Shown: positions 38,198-43,647 of the stretch, in pieces
Numbering within the stretch: the first letter of the stretch is position 1
How the letters are laid out: the number at the start of each line of letters is the position of its first letter
Virus record (IMG/VR): IMGVR_UViG_3300020202_000118
Coordinates: 1 to 43,647 of that record
Strand: one strand, 5' to 3'
DNA length: 43,647 nt
Source of the DNA: a virus
The notes under the pieces: generated by a model
Told to the model about the DNA's origin: nothing
The model's input: the letters and a program-made list of their open reading frames with translations, nothing else
The model's database searches: none
Program-made: the position numbers and the translations under genes

Positions 38198-38225
38198 GTT
38201 TCTATTTGGGCCCAGAGGAGAAAAA

Positions 38226-38762
38226 ATGAAATGGGAAGGTTCAAAGGAATCCATGAAGAAAACGCAAGGATCGACTTACGAATCATGTGCGAAAAGCTCG
38301 AAGGGCTTTTCTCGGATTACGAGGAAAGCAAAAACCCGGCTTTGCTCGGAGAAATACGCCTATGCCTGGCGGCGTATGGTGGTTTTTGGCGTGGGGTTAG
38401 GGACTCTCGTTCTAGCGATGAATTTGAAGGGTTTCGCACAAACCATAAACGGGACGGCAAGCTGGTACTCAACGGAGGCGTGTCAGTTCAATCCGAACCC
38501 GGCATGTCCTACGGCTTCCGGCAGGAGCTTGTATGAGCTCGAAGAAAAAGGCGAGAGGTTCGCGGCAGCGTGGGGCTTTCCTTTCGGAACACGAATTCGT
38601 GTCTGTAATGTGCGATCTGGCGATTGTACGACTGTCCATGTGTCAGATCGAGGCCCAGCTAAAAGACTTGGAAGGGTCATTGACCTCAGCCGGAAAGCTT
38701 TTGATGAAATCGCAGAACCGGAAGAAGGACTTATCCAAGTGAGGATGGAGGTTTTGTCATGA
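38226..38762 (+). CDS. RlpA-like cell-wall protein
   Basis: 178 residues from ATG 38226 behind AGAGGAG; an internal ATG at 38376 would give a 128-residue form starting with its membrane/signal segment (MVVFGVGLGTLVLAMNLKGFA). The rest is a double-psi beta-barrel of the RlpA type: GTASWYS near 76, PTASGRSLYE, FPFGTRIRVCN, and HVSDRGP with D141, ending KAFDEI...GLIQVRMEV. RlpA proteins cut peptidoglycan strands lacking stem peptides. In a phage it could serve as endolysin or entry enzyme. Three of the cysteines may form disulfides. The first 50 residues look like shadow of another frame, so the real start may be 38376. Confidence 0.75.
   Translation: MKWEGSKESMKKTQGSTYESCAKSSKGFSRITRKAKTRLCSEKYAYAWRRMVVFGVGLGTLVLAMNLKGFAQTINGTASWYSTEACQFNPNPACPTASGRSLYELEEKGERFAAAWGFPFGTRIRVCNVRSGDCTTVHVSDRGPAKRLGRVIDLSRKAFDEIAEPEEGLIQVRMEVLS
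38231..38536 (+). CDS. overlapping hypothetical protein (alternative frame of rlpA-like gene)
   Basis: 101 residues from ATG 38231, 10 bases after the same AGAGGAG. Residues 10-55 (ENARIDLRIMCEKLEGLFSD, ESKNPALLGEIRLCLAAYGG) look like a real helical protein, better than the other frame at that place. Overlaps the RlpA barrel by about 160 bases if that starts at 38376. Its end overlaps the next candidate by four bases. Real coding in both frames is possible but unproven. Confidence 0.4.
   Translation: MGRFKGIHEENARIDLRIMCEKLEGLFSDYEESKNPALLGEIRLCLAAYGGFWRGVRDSRSSDEFEGFRTNHKRDGKLVLNGGVSVQSEPGMSYGFRQELV
38533..38742 (+). CDS. overlapping hypothetical protein within the RlpA-like gene
   Basis: 69 residues in a third frame, ATGA overlap with the frame above. 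Basic start, then DLAIVRLSMCQIEAQLKDLEGSL, a plausible helix. It lies entirely inside the RlpA barrel sequence. A small lysis partner nested in another frame (as Rz1 in Rz) would be a precedent, though no signal peptide is present here. Confidence 0.35.
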   Translation: MSSKKKARGSRQRGAFLSEHEFVSVMCDLAIVRLSMCQIEAQLKDLEGSLTSAGKLLMKSQNRKKDLSK

Positions 38763-39034
38763 AAATCAAAGTTACGTCAGAGCATATCTCCAAAGGGGTT
38801 TGTGGGGATGAAAAGAATTGCGCCATAGCCCTTGCCGTGATCGAGGCGCTTAACCTAGACCCTAGCTCGGTTGCGGTGGATACGGACGGCATCAGGTTTT
38901 ACGACGGCGAAGAGTTTTTCTGCCTTCGGAAAACCCCCGAATACGTCGCGGACTTCATCGACCAATTCGACGCAGACTTACCCGTGGGGCCTATCGAATT
39001 TGAATTAGAGCCTCCGGATTGGAGGGCGGCATGA
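38759..39034 (+). CDS. conserved phage protein
   Basis: 91 residues, ATGA overlap. KVTSEHISKGVCGDEKNCAIALAVIEAL then an acidic alpha/beta part (RKTPEYVADFIDQFD). The pattern CxxxxNCAIALA occurs in many short phage proteins without known function. Confidence 0.72.
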   Translation: MKIKVTSEHISKGVCGDEKNCAIALAVIEALNLDPSSVAVDTDGIRFYDGEEFFCLRKTPEYVADFIDQFDADLPVGPIEFELEPPDWRAA

Positions 39035-39144
39035 CCACCAAAGAGCAGAGAGAGGCGCGGAAGCTAAAGAACCGCTTCAAGGCTTTAAGGGATTTGAACG
39101 CCTGTCTCCAAAAGAGCATCAATGGCTATTGGAGGGAGTCATGA
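39031..39144 (+). CDS. basic mini-protein
   Basis: 37 residues, ATGA overlaps on both sides. Lys/Arg-rich helix (REARKLKNRFKALRDLN). Unknown. Confidence 0.5.
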   Translation: MTTKEQREARKLKNRFKALRDLNACLQKSINGYWRES

Positions 39145-39359
39145 AAGACGGAGGCCCGGCGTTTCCTTGCGCAAAGGAGCGACATGCGTGGTTTCCCGGC
39201 ATGACCCTCCGCGATTACTTTGCGGCGAATGCTCTGCAAGGCATGATCTCAGCAAATGTTGGGTTTTTTGATACCAACAAAGCAAGGGAAGATGCGAATT
39301 TGGCTGCTAGGTCTGCCTATGAATACGCCGACGCCATGCTGAAAGCGAGGGAATTATGA
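39141..39359 (+). CDS. GMTLRDYFAA-family phage protein
   Basis: ATG 39141 lies in a four-base overlap with GGAGGGAGTC before it. 72 residues: GGPAFPC, FPGMTLRDYFAANALQGM and AAR SAYEYADAMLKAR. This is one of the commonest small proteins in tailed phages; function unknown. Confidence 0.85.
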   Translation: MKDGGPAFPCAKERHAWFPGMTLRDYFAANALQGMISANVGFFDTNKAREDANLAARSAYEYADAMLKAREL

Positions 39360-39508
39360 TCCCCCTCGAAATCAATCTCAAAGAAGGCTATCCGGTGAAT
39401 GAACAAAAGTGCCGGAAATGCCTCCGGCCCCAAAGGTCACACGGAATGCTTTTGATCTGCCATGTGCCTACATGCGGGGGCTTCATGACCGCGCCGGTGG
39501 AAGTATGA
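39356..39508 (+). CDS. zinc-site mini-protein
   Basis: 50 residues, ATGA overlap. CRKCLR and ICHVPTC give three or four metal ligands. Unknown. Confidence 0.55.
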   Translation: MIPLEINLKEGYPVNEQKCRKCLRPQRSHGMLLICHVPTCGGFMTAPVEV

Positions 39509-39657
39509 GGCCGCATTATTTCGTCAGTGGGTCTACAAGGTGCCTTTCGTGCGGGGCGAACATTTTTGATTATTCGGAATGTGAACCTAACAGGGATTGG
39601 GCCGAAGACGAACGCGAAGAGGAAGCTTACGGACGCTTCCAAGATAGCGAGTTTTAA
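39505..39657 (+). CDS. zinc-ribbon mini-protein
   Basis: 50 residues from ATG 39505 (four-base overlap). CLSCGAN and a later C; acidic C-terminus (DEREEEAYGRF). Confidence 0.6.
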   Translation: MRPHYFVSGSTRCLSCGANIFDYSECEPNRDWAEDEREEEAYGRFQDSEF

Positions 39658-39828
39658 ATGTGGTACTGCGCTCATTGTAAATGGCCCAACAACGGACACG
39701 AAGGCAGTTGCACTTTTTGCGAGATTTTGAACCGGAATTCGGTCTCTCAGGTCTTGGAAAATGAAGAAATGAGGCAGAGGGTAAGAGAAGACCTGAACAT
39801 TCATCCGATGGTGAAGTTATGCAATTAG
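39658..39828 (+). CDS. zinc-ribbon mini-protein
   Basis: 56 residues, directly after the previous stop. CAHCKW and CTFC form a zinc site, followed by a helix (VLENEEMRQRVREDL). Confidence 0.55.
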   Translation: MWYCAHCKWPNNGHEGSCTFCEILNRNSVSQVLENEEMRQRVREDLNIHPMVKLCN

Positions 39829-39947
39829 AGAAGTATTACCGGGAGAGGAAAAAAGAACTTTTAAAACAGAGGTTCCGGATTTCAAAGGATTTTAAACCGG
39901 AATATTTTGATTCAACTGTCCGCGAGACGACGGACAAAGGAGAATAA
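39819..39947 (+). CDS. basic mini-protein
   Basis: 42 residues from ATG 39819, overlapping the gene before by 10 bases. Helical, KYYRERKKELLKQRFRI. It ends one base before the annealing-protein start. Confidence 0.5.
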   Translation: MQLEKYYRERKKELLKQRFRISKDFKPEYFDSTVRETTDKGE

Positions 39948-39948
39948 A

Positions 39949-40770
39949 ATGACGGATGATATTGTGAAGGAAGCCCAAAATGACCAGGTTGCACTAAGAC
40001 CGGAGGATATTGACTCACTTGCTGTAATCAGGCGCGTGGAGGCAATCACGCGCTCTATCGACGGTGCGGTAAAGGTCTCTCTACAAAGAACCAATGCCCA
40101 GGATTGGGTAAAGATGGGGGATAAATATTACCTTCAAGCCTCTGGCTGTCAAAAAATCCGCTCCGTTTGGGGCATCTATTTTAGGGACAAGCAAGTTGTC
40201 CGCGAAGAATACCATGACGGTTCTTATGCCTATTACGTCACCGGCTTGGTCGGAAGCCAGCTTCTTGACCGCTTTTACGGCAAGGAAATCACCGTAGAGG
40301 CTGATGGGGGCCGGTCCTCCAAAGACCCTTTCTTTACCGGTCGCGACGGAAAGAAGGAGCCGGACCCGATGGACGTGCGGAAAGCTGGGATTTCCAATTT
40401 CGAGGCCCGTGCAATTGCCGCCTTCTTAGGTCTCAAGAATTTTACCGCCGAAGACCTGACGAAAAACGGCATTGACGTTAACAAAATCCAAAAGGTCGAT
40501 TACCAAAAAGGCGCGGAAGGTGGCGGTCAAACAACCCTTATCTCCGAGCCCCAGCAAAAGCGTCTTTTCGCCATCTGTAAATCGGTGGGTATTTCGACGG
40601 ACTCCCTCAAGAAGTACCTAAAAATCGTCCATAAGATCGACTCTACGTCACAAATTCCCCGGGGCACCGTCTATGACAGCATTTGCAAGGCCGTGGAATC
40701 CAAGGCGATTGTGGACGTGCTTCTAGAATCCGAAAGCGAAAAGGTTATCGACGTTGAGAAGGAGGCCTAA
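39949..40770 (+). CDS. candidate single-strand annealing (recombination) protein
   Basis: ATG 39949 follows AAAGGAGAATAAA. 273 residues. The core has RVEAITRSIDGAVKVSLQRT, DWVKMGDKYYLQASGCQKI, RSVWGIYF and EARAIAAFLGLKN; the C-terminal 80 residues are a helical tail with SEPQQKRLFAICKSVGI, like helical tails of phage recombination proteins. The W.......YLQASGxQKI pattern occurs in phage proteins next to Cas4-like exonucleases, as here (four bases apart). An annealing role like Beta or RecT is inferred from this pairing; the fold is not one I can name. Confidence 0.55.
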   Translation: MTDDIVKEAQNDQVALRPEDIDSLAVIRRVEAITRSIDGAVKVSLQRTNAQDWVKMGDKYYLQASGCQKIRSVWGIYFRDKQVVREEYHDGSYAYYVTGLVGSQLLDRFYGKEITVEADGGRSSKDPFFTGRDGKKEPDPMDVRKAGISNFEARAIAAFLGLKNFTAEDLTKNGIDVNKIQKVDYQKGAEGGGQTTLISEPQQKRLFAICKSVGISTDSLKKYLKIVHKIDSTSQIPRGTVYDSICKAVESKAIVDVLLESESEKVIDVEKEA

Positions 40771-40773
40771 GCC

Positions 40774-41721
40774 ATGAATGCCCTTGAGAAAATCCATAAC
40801 TATCTCTTGAGCGAAAGAAGGTCTTGGGCTCCGGCTGCGAATTATGCCTATAACGCTGGGTTTCCGTGCGCCAGGAATCTTGTTTATCACCGCCTGAATT
40901 GGCAGGAAAAGGCGCTCCCTAGCACCGAAAAGCTTTTAATCTTTAGGGAGGGTGATTTACACGAAAAGTCCGTTATTCAGCTTTTGACGGACGCAGGGGT
41001 GGAAATCGTTGAGACCCAGCGGCCCTTTGAGATTAAGCAAATCCAGCTTCGAGGCAAGATCGACGGTCAGATCCGCGGGGACGATGACAAGCTTATTCCT
41101 TGTGAGATAAAGAGCTTAAATCCGTTTGATTTTGAAAAAATAAATAGCCTTGAGGACATGAAGAACTCCACGAAGGTATGGATTCGTGGCTATGTTAGCC
41201 AAATGATGATCTATCTCCTTGGGATGGAAAAAGAGGCTGGGCTTTTCATCCTAAAAAACAAGGTGAACGGGGAAATCAAGTTTGTCCCGTGCGCCCTTGA
41301 TTATGAGTACGCCGAAAAAGACTGGAAGAAGCTGGAATTGGTCAACGAGCATGTTGCGGCAGGAACGTACCCTGACCGAATTCAAGATCGCTCGGTCTGT
41401 AAATGGTGCGATTTCCGGCACATCTGTTTACCGGACGAGGTGTCGGCCGGCATCAACATCACCGAAGACCCGGAACTTTTAGACCTGCTTGAACGCCGGG
41501 AAGCAGTTTCGGCAAGCGCCTCGGAATACGAGAAGCTAGATAAGCAGATCAAGGACCATTACTTCAATGGAAAATCAGAGGGGGATTATCTCGTAGGAGG
41601 GAAATACCAAGTGAAGGTTTCCTTGAAGCCACGGAAAACCGCAAATGTCCCTGACGAAATCAAGAAGCAATACGAAGAAACCAAAATGATTACCTACGTA
41701 AACATTACCGCCCTGAAATGA
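40774..41721 (+). CDS. Cas4/RecB-like exonuclease
   Basis: 315 residues. PD-(D/E)xK nuclease: GDLHEKSVIQLL (helix with early acidic residue), GKIDGQI with D97, CEIKS with E111 and K113, and a later SQMMIYLL helix. C32 together with C209, C212 and C218 (CKWCDFRHIC) form a Cas4-type iron-sulfur site. Such enzymes resect double-strand ends to feed an annealing protein. It is the partner of the gene before and lies beside the replication genes. Confidence 0.82.
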   Translation: MNALEKIHNYLLSERRSWAPAANYAYNAGFPCARNLVYHRLNWQEKALPSTEKLLIFREGDLHEKSVIQLLTDAGVEIVETQRPFEIKQIQLRGKIDGQIRGDDDKLIPCEIKSLNPFDFEKINSLEDMKNSTKVWIRGYVSQMMIYLLGMEKEAGLFILKNKVNGEIKFVPCALDYEYAEKDWKKLELVNEHVAAGTYPDRIQDRSVCKWCDFRHICLPDEVSAGINITEDPELLDLLERREAVSASASEYEKLDKQIKDHYFNGKSEGDYLVGGKYQVKVSLKPRKTANVPDEIKKQYEETKMITYVNITALK

Positions 41722-41915
41722 CCCTCCCCGAAAGAATCAAATTTATTCGAGAGGAACGCTTTCAAGACCTCAACGATTGGGAACGGGACTTTATTCAGGA
41801 TATTTACGATTCAATGACGGCTGCTGGCGAAGTCACGGAAGAGGAAGTGAAAGAATTCTTCACGCGGCGGCAGGTGGAAAAAGTAAACGAAATTTGGGAA
41901 AACCTTGGACTCTAA
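41718..41915 (+). CDS. conserved small replication-region protein
   Basis: 65 residues, ATGA overlap. Helical and acidic (LNDWERDFIQDIYDSM, VTEEEVKEFFTRRQVEKVNEIW). Similar short proteins follow recombination nucleases in related phages. Unknown role. Confidence 0.65.
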   Translation: MTLPERIKFIREERFQDLNDWERDFIQDIYDSMTAAGEVTEEEVKEFFTRRQVEKVNEIWENLGL

Positions 41916-42000
41916 ATCTACGCTCGGCGAAAACGCGGCTTGGGAACCGGCTAACCGATGGGGCAAAGCTCCCATGCCGAGCGTGGAGTATAACCGATGA
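41905..42000 (+). CDS. possible leader peptide over a structured element
   Basis: TTG 41905 gives 31 residues and ends in overlap with ATG 41997. The DNA also folds into a multi-stem structure, so the frame may be incidental. Low support. Confidence 0.3.
   Translation: MDSKSTLGENAAWEPANRWGKAPMPSVEYNR
41920..41984 (+). promoter_or_regulatory. multi-stem RNA element before a translation start
   Basis: ACGCTCGGC (41920-41928) pairs with GCCGAGCGT (41976-41984), nine perfect pairs. Inside are ATGGG/CCCAT and CGG/CCG stems, so a three-way junction is possible. It is followed by GGAG and ATG 41997. It could gate translation of the DNA-binding/methyltransferase genes. No known riboswitch matched. 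Confidence 0.4.
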
Positions 42001-42302
42001 TGCAACTCGACTTCTTTTCCTCCGCGGCCTCTCACCACAAAGACAAGCTAGAAACCGCCAGGAACATCGCTATCGAACTCGCAAGGGTCAAGGGTAAGGT
42101 GAGCGTCGAAACGGTCAGAGAAGCTATTTTGACGCGAGGAATCAATATCTTAGAAGGCGAGTATAAGAACTGGATGGGGAGTATTTTTAGAGGAAAAGAA
42201 TGGGTCTCGGTGGGTTGGGAGGCTTCGAGGCATTCGGAGGCCCACGGCCGGCCGGTGAGGGTTTGGATGTTGAGGGATATGTACGAAAAGAGGGTTGCGT
42301 GA
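41997..42302 (+). CDS. conserved DNA-binding-like protein
   Basis: 101 residues behind GGAG. RNIAIELARVKGKVSVETVREAI, NWMGSIFRGKEWVSVGW and RPVRVWMLRD follow a pattern found in many phage proteins that look like a winged helix. Its last base is shared with the methyltransferase start, so the two are co-translated. Confidence 0.65.
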   Translation: MMQLDFFSSAASHHKDKLETARNIAIELARVKGKVSVETVREAILTRGINILEGEYKNWMGSIFRGKEWVSVGWEASRHSEAHGRPVRVWMLRDMYEKRVA

Positions 42303-42961
42303 TGGCGTACAACCTTTGTGACGGAATCGAATTTCTCCGCTCCTTACCGGATCAGTCAGTGGATGGCATTTTTACGGATCCTCCCTGGGGATCCGGACCG
42401 AACATTAAAGGTCAAAAGATTTGGAAAAAACTTATCCGTCAAATGGCCGGCGAATGCCTCAGGATTTTAAAGCCAGGGGCCCGGGTATTGATATGGGTTG
42501 GATCCCGGATGGTAGGAGAAACAATTTGGGCGTGCCGAAAATCCTTAGAGTATAAAACATTTTTAATTTGCCATTATATCCCGCCACGTTTTATCGGTTG
42601 TTTTTACAACGATCACGACGCAATCCTATATTTTTCCAGACAAGGCGAGAAGATGTTTTTCAGGAAAGGAAAACCAATTCTTCAATACTACGTGAACCCT
42701 TCAACTGGTCGACCAGACACAAAACATCCATGCCCTAGACCGATAAAGGTTGTTCGAAAACTAATCAATCAATTCTTTGAGCCTGGCGAATATGTCATAG
42801 ACCCTTTTGCTGGATCCGATACGACCGGCGTAGCGTGTAGAGAGCTTGGGCTTAAATACGACACCTGCGAGTTAGATCCGGAAATGTATCAGAGCGGTAT
42901 TGACAGGAATAGGCAAAGTTTTCTATTTGAAGCTTCTCAACAGTTATGCCCTCAAGCATAA
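42302..42961 (+). CDS. DNA methyltransferase (beta class)
   Basis: 219 residues. DPPWGSG at D26 (motif IV) precedes DPFAGSDT at D167 (motif I), the order of beta-class N6-adenine or N4-cytosine methyltransferases. RPIKVVRKLINQF lies before motif I. A long target-recognition domain is missing, as in small phage solitary enzymes. It would methylate phage DNA to evade restriction or regulate genes; no cognate nuclease is seen nearby. Confidence 0.88.
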   Translation: MAYNLCDGIEFLRSLPDQSVDGIFTDPPWGSGPNIKGQKIWKKLIRQMAGECLRILKPGARVLIWVGSRMVGETIWACRKSLEYKTFLICHYIPPRFIGCFYNDHDAILYFSRQGEKMFFRKGKPILQYYVNPSTGRPDTKHPCPRPIKVVRKLINQFFEPGEYVIDPFAGSDTTGVACRELGLKYDTCELDPEMYQSGIDRNRQSFLFEASQQLCPQA

Positions 42962-43041
42962 GCTGTTTACTGCATCTTTGCGAAGAGTGCGAAGTTGATT
43001 TTTGCGATCATCATTGTCACCAAAAGGAGGAAGGATGTTGA
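42946..43041 (+). CDS. Cys/His-rich mini-protein
   Basis: 31 residues from ATG 42946, overlapping both neighbours. HLCEECEVDFCDHHCHQKEE is dense in metal ligands. Short and without a clear binding site, so uncertain. Confidence 0.4.
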   Translation: MPSSISCLLHLCEECEVDFCDHHCHQKEEGC

Positions 43042-43634
43042 CCTATCAGAACGACAAGAAATTCAAAAAAGAAATGGTTTCCGAAATGGTTTGGCATCGA
43101 AAACAAGATAATTTAATCAAGGGAACTTATGCCAAAAACGGTAAATTTTGTGCGGTGGGCTGCGGTGTGGAGTCCTTAAACCGCAGGAAAGGTTTAGAAA
43201 TTAAGCATGACGATCATGCAGCCTACGCTAAGGCTTTAGGCATCCCCGAATGGCTGGCGAGGCTTGAAGACACGCTTTTTGAAAACCTTCCGAGCGAAGA
43301 ATCGAAAGAATTCCCCGTGAAATTTCTAAGGGCTATCCCGGTCGGGGTTGACCTTGAGCCGGTGAAATGGAGATTTTGCGCGTTTATCCTCAAGGAAAAC
43401 ATCGAGCGAGTCCTTGCCTTAAAAGACATTTCAGAAGACCTGAAAAAACAAGTTGTGGACGCGATCCGCGGCTGTCTCGCTTTACACGAACAGGCTGTTA
43501 AGTCTGGAAATTGGGACGAGTCGGCGGCGGAGTCGGCGGCGTGGTCGGCGAGGTCGGCGGCGTGGTCGGCGAGGTCGGCGGCTTATTCGAGATACGCAAA
43601 GGAGCTTCTTCGTCTTTTAAGGTCTGCTAAGTAA
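43035..43634 (+). CDS. wrap-around phage protein with Ser-Ala repeat tail
   Basis: ATG 43035 follows AAAAGGAGGAAGG; an earlier in-frame start at 43002 is weaker. 199 residues. The first 160 have SEMVWHRKQDNLIKGTY, CAVGCGVESL and helical repeats; the tail is a tandem of (E/W)SA(A/R)SAA units and ends in YSRYAKELLRLL. Phage proteins with such AAWSA repeats are frequent but of unknown function; some are labelled putative immunity proteins. The repeat crosses the contig junction. Confidence 0.8.
   Translation: MLTYQNDKKFKKEMVSEMVWHRKQDNLIKGTYAKNGKFCAVGCGVESLNRRKGLEIKHDDHAAYAKALGIPEWLARLEDTLFENLPSEESKEFPVKFLRAIPVGVDLEPVKWRFCAFILKENIERVLALKDISEDLKKQVVDAIRGCLALHEQAVKSGNWDESAAESAAWSARSAAWSARSAAYSRYAKELLRLLRSAK
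43518..43592 (+). repeat. in-frame tandem repeat, 12- and 21-bp units
   Basis: Two GAGTCGGCGGCG units (ESAA) are followed by two 21-base units encoding WSARSAA. The repeat keeps the frame, so copy-number change would lengthen or shorten the protein tail. The left copy near position 1 has a different upstream edge. Confidence 0.8.
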
Positions 43635-43647
43635 GAAAGGGCGGGGA
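43522..43647. repeat. right copy of 126-bp terminal direct repeat
   Basis: Identical to 10-135. See the left copy. It includes the stop of the repeat-bearing gene and the ribosome binding site of the replication initiator, which therefore follow each other in the circle. Confidence 0.9.

Noticed and set aside
41920-41984. Cobalamin or SAM riboswitch
   Set aside because: GGGAACCGG is reminiscent of the cobalamin core, but the conserved box and other consensus elements are absent.
43518-43592. CRISPR array
   Set aside because: The repeats are contiguous, in frame and coding, without spacers. No CRISPR array is seen anywhere in the window.
1-43647. Diversity-generating retroelement or transposon
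   Set aside because: No reverse transcriptase, template/variable repeat pair, transposase or insertion-sequence ends were found.

Overview
The window looks like one complete, circularly assembled genome of a temperate, podovirus-like, tailed bacteriophage. An exact 126-bp direct repeat links the two ends (10-135 and 43522-43647), so the 43.6 kb contig closes into a circle of about 43.5 kb. The gene order terminase, portal, scaffold, major capsid, adaptor, P22 gp10-like tail protein, fibres, ejection proteins, with no tape-measure, sheath or tail-tube genes, points to a short tail. A complete tyrosine integrase shows a temperate lifestyle. The host is probably Gram-negative: the phage carries an O-antigen ligase/polymerase-type membrane protein, an RlpA-like cell-wall domain, several Sec signal peptides and spanin-like proteins. 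I cannot name the host or the phage genus from sequence alone.

Layout. 1-1715: end of the wrap-around gene, replication initiator with candidate origin repeats, helicase-loader-like gene, NinG/HNH-like gene. 1992-2330: a patch of tRNA-like and nested hairpin structures. 2342-8561: a dense train of about thirty very small plus-strand genes, mostly joined by 4-bp start/stop overlaps, rich in CxxC zinc-binding mini-proteins, a MazG-like enzyme, small membrane or exported proteins and an Acb2/Tad1-hairpin-like peptide. 8532-8706: promoter, structured RNA and terminator. 8707-11006: operon with an O-antigen ligase/polymerase-like protein and small membrane proteins. 10987-12751: terminase. 13207-23833: late promoter followed by the head genes and a cluster of fibre/decoration-like proteins of which several carry signal peptides. 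23830-25274: lysis-type membrane genes. 25308-30046: tail, fibre and internal proteins. 30061-30645: a lone minus-strand gene behind a pseudoknotted attenuator. 30629-34900: a giant virion protein with a HEVGH metallopeptidase motif. 34897-36258: minus-strand operon of small membrane proteins. 36259-36716: control region with palindromes and a 49-residue Arc-type repressor. 36717-38198: integrase, zinc-ribbon gene, two structured RNA elements and the probable attachment site. 38226-43634: RlpA-like gene in an unusual overlapping arrangement, small genes, a recombination pair (annealing-protein candidate plus Cas4-like exonuclease), a DNA methyltransferase and the wrap-around repeat protein.

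How it may work together. The Arc-like repressor, the palindromes overlapping sigma70-type promoters and the integrase would control lysogeny. The recombination and replication modules meet across the contig junction. Late genes probably run from the operator-overlapped promoter near 13207. The most unusual signals are non-coding: three loci (8.6 kb, 30.5 kb on the minus strand, 37.9 kb) share one design, a promoter, then an upstream segment complementary to the loop of a downstream hairpin, then a T-tract. A fourth element (38.02-38.13 kb) is a long hairpin with a perfect tRNA-type T-arm inside a 12-bp inverted repeat beside the integrase. Function calls rest on reading motifs by eye; no database search was possible.
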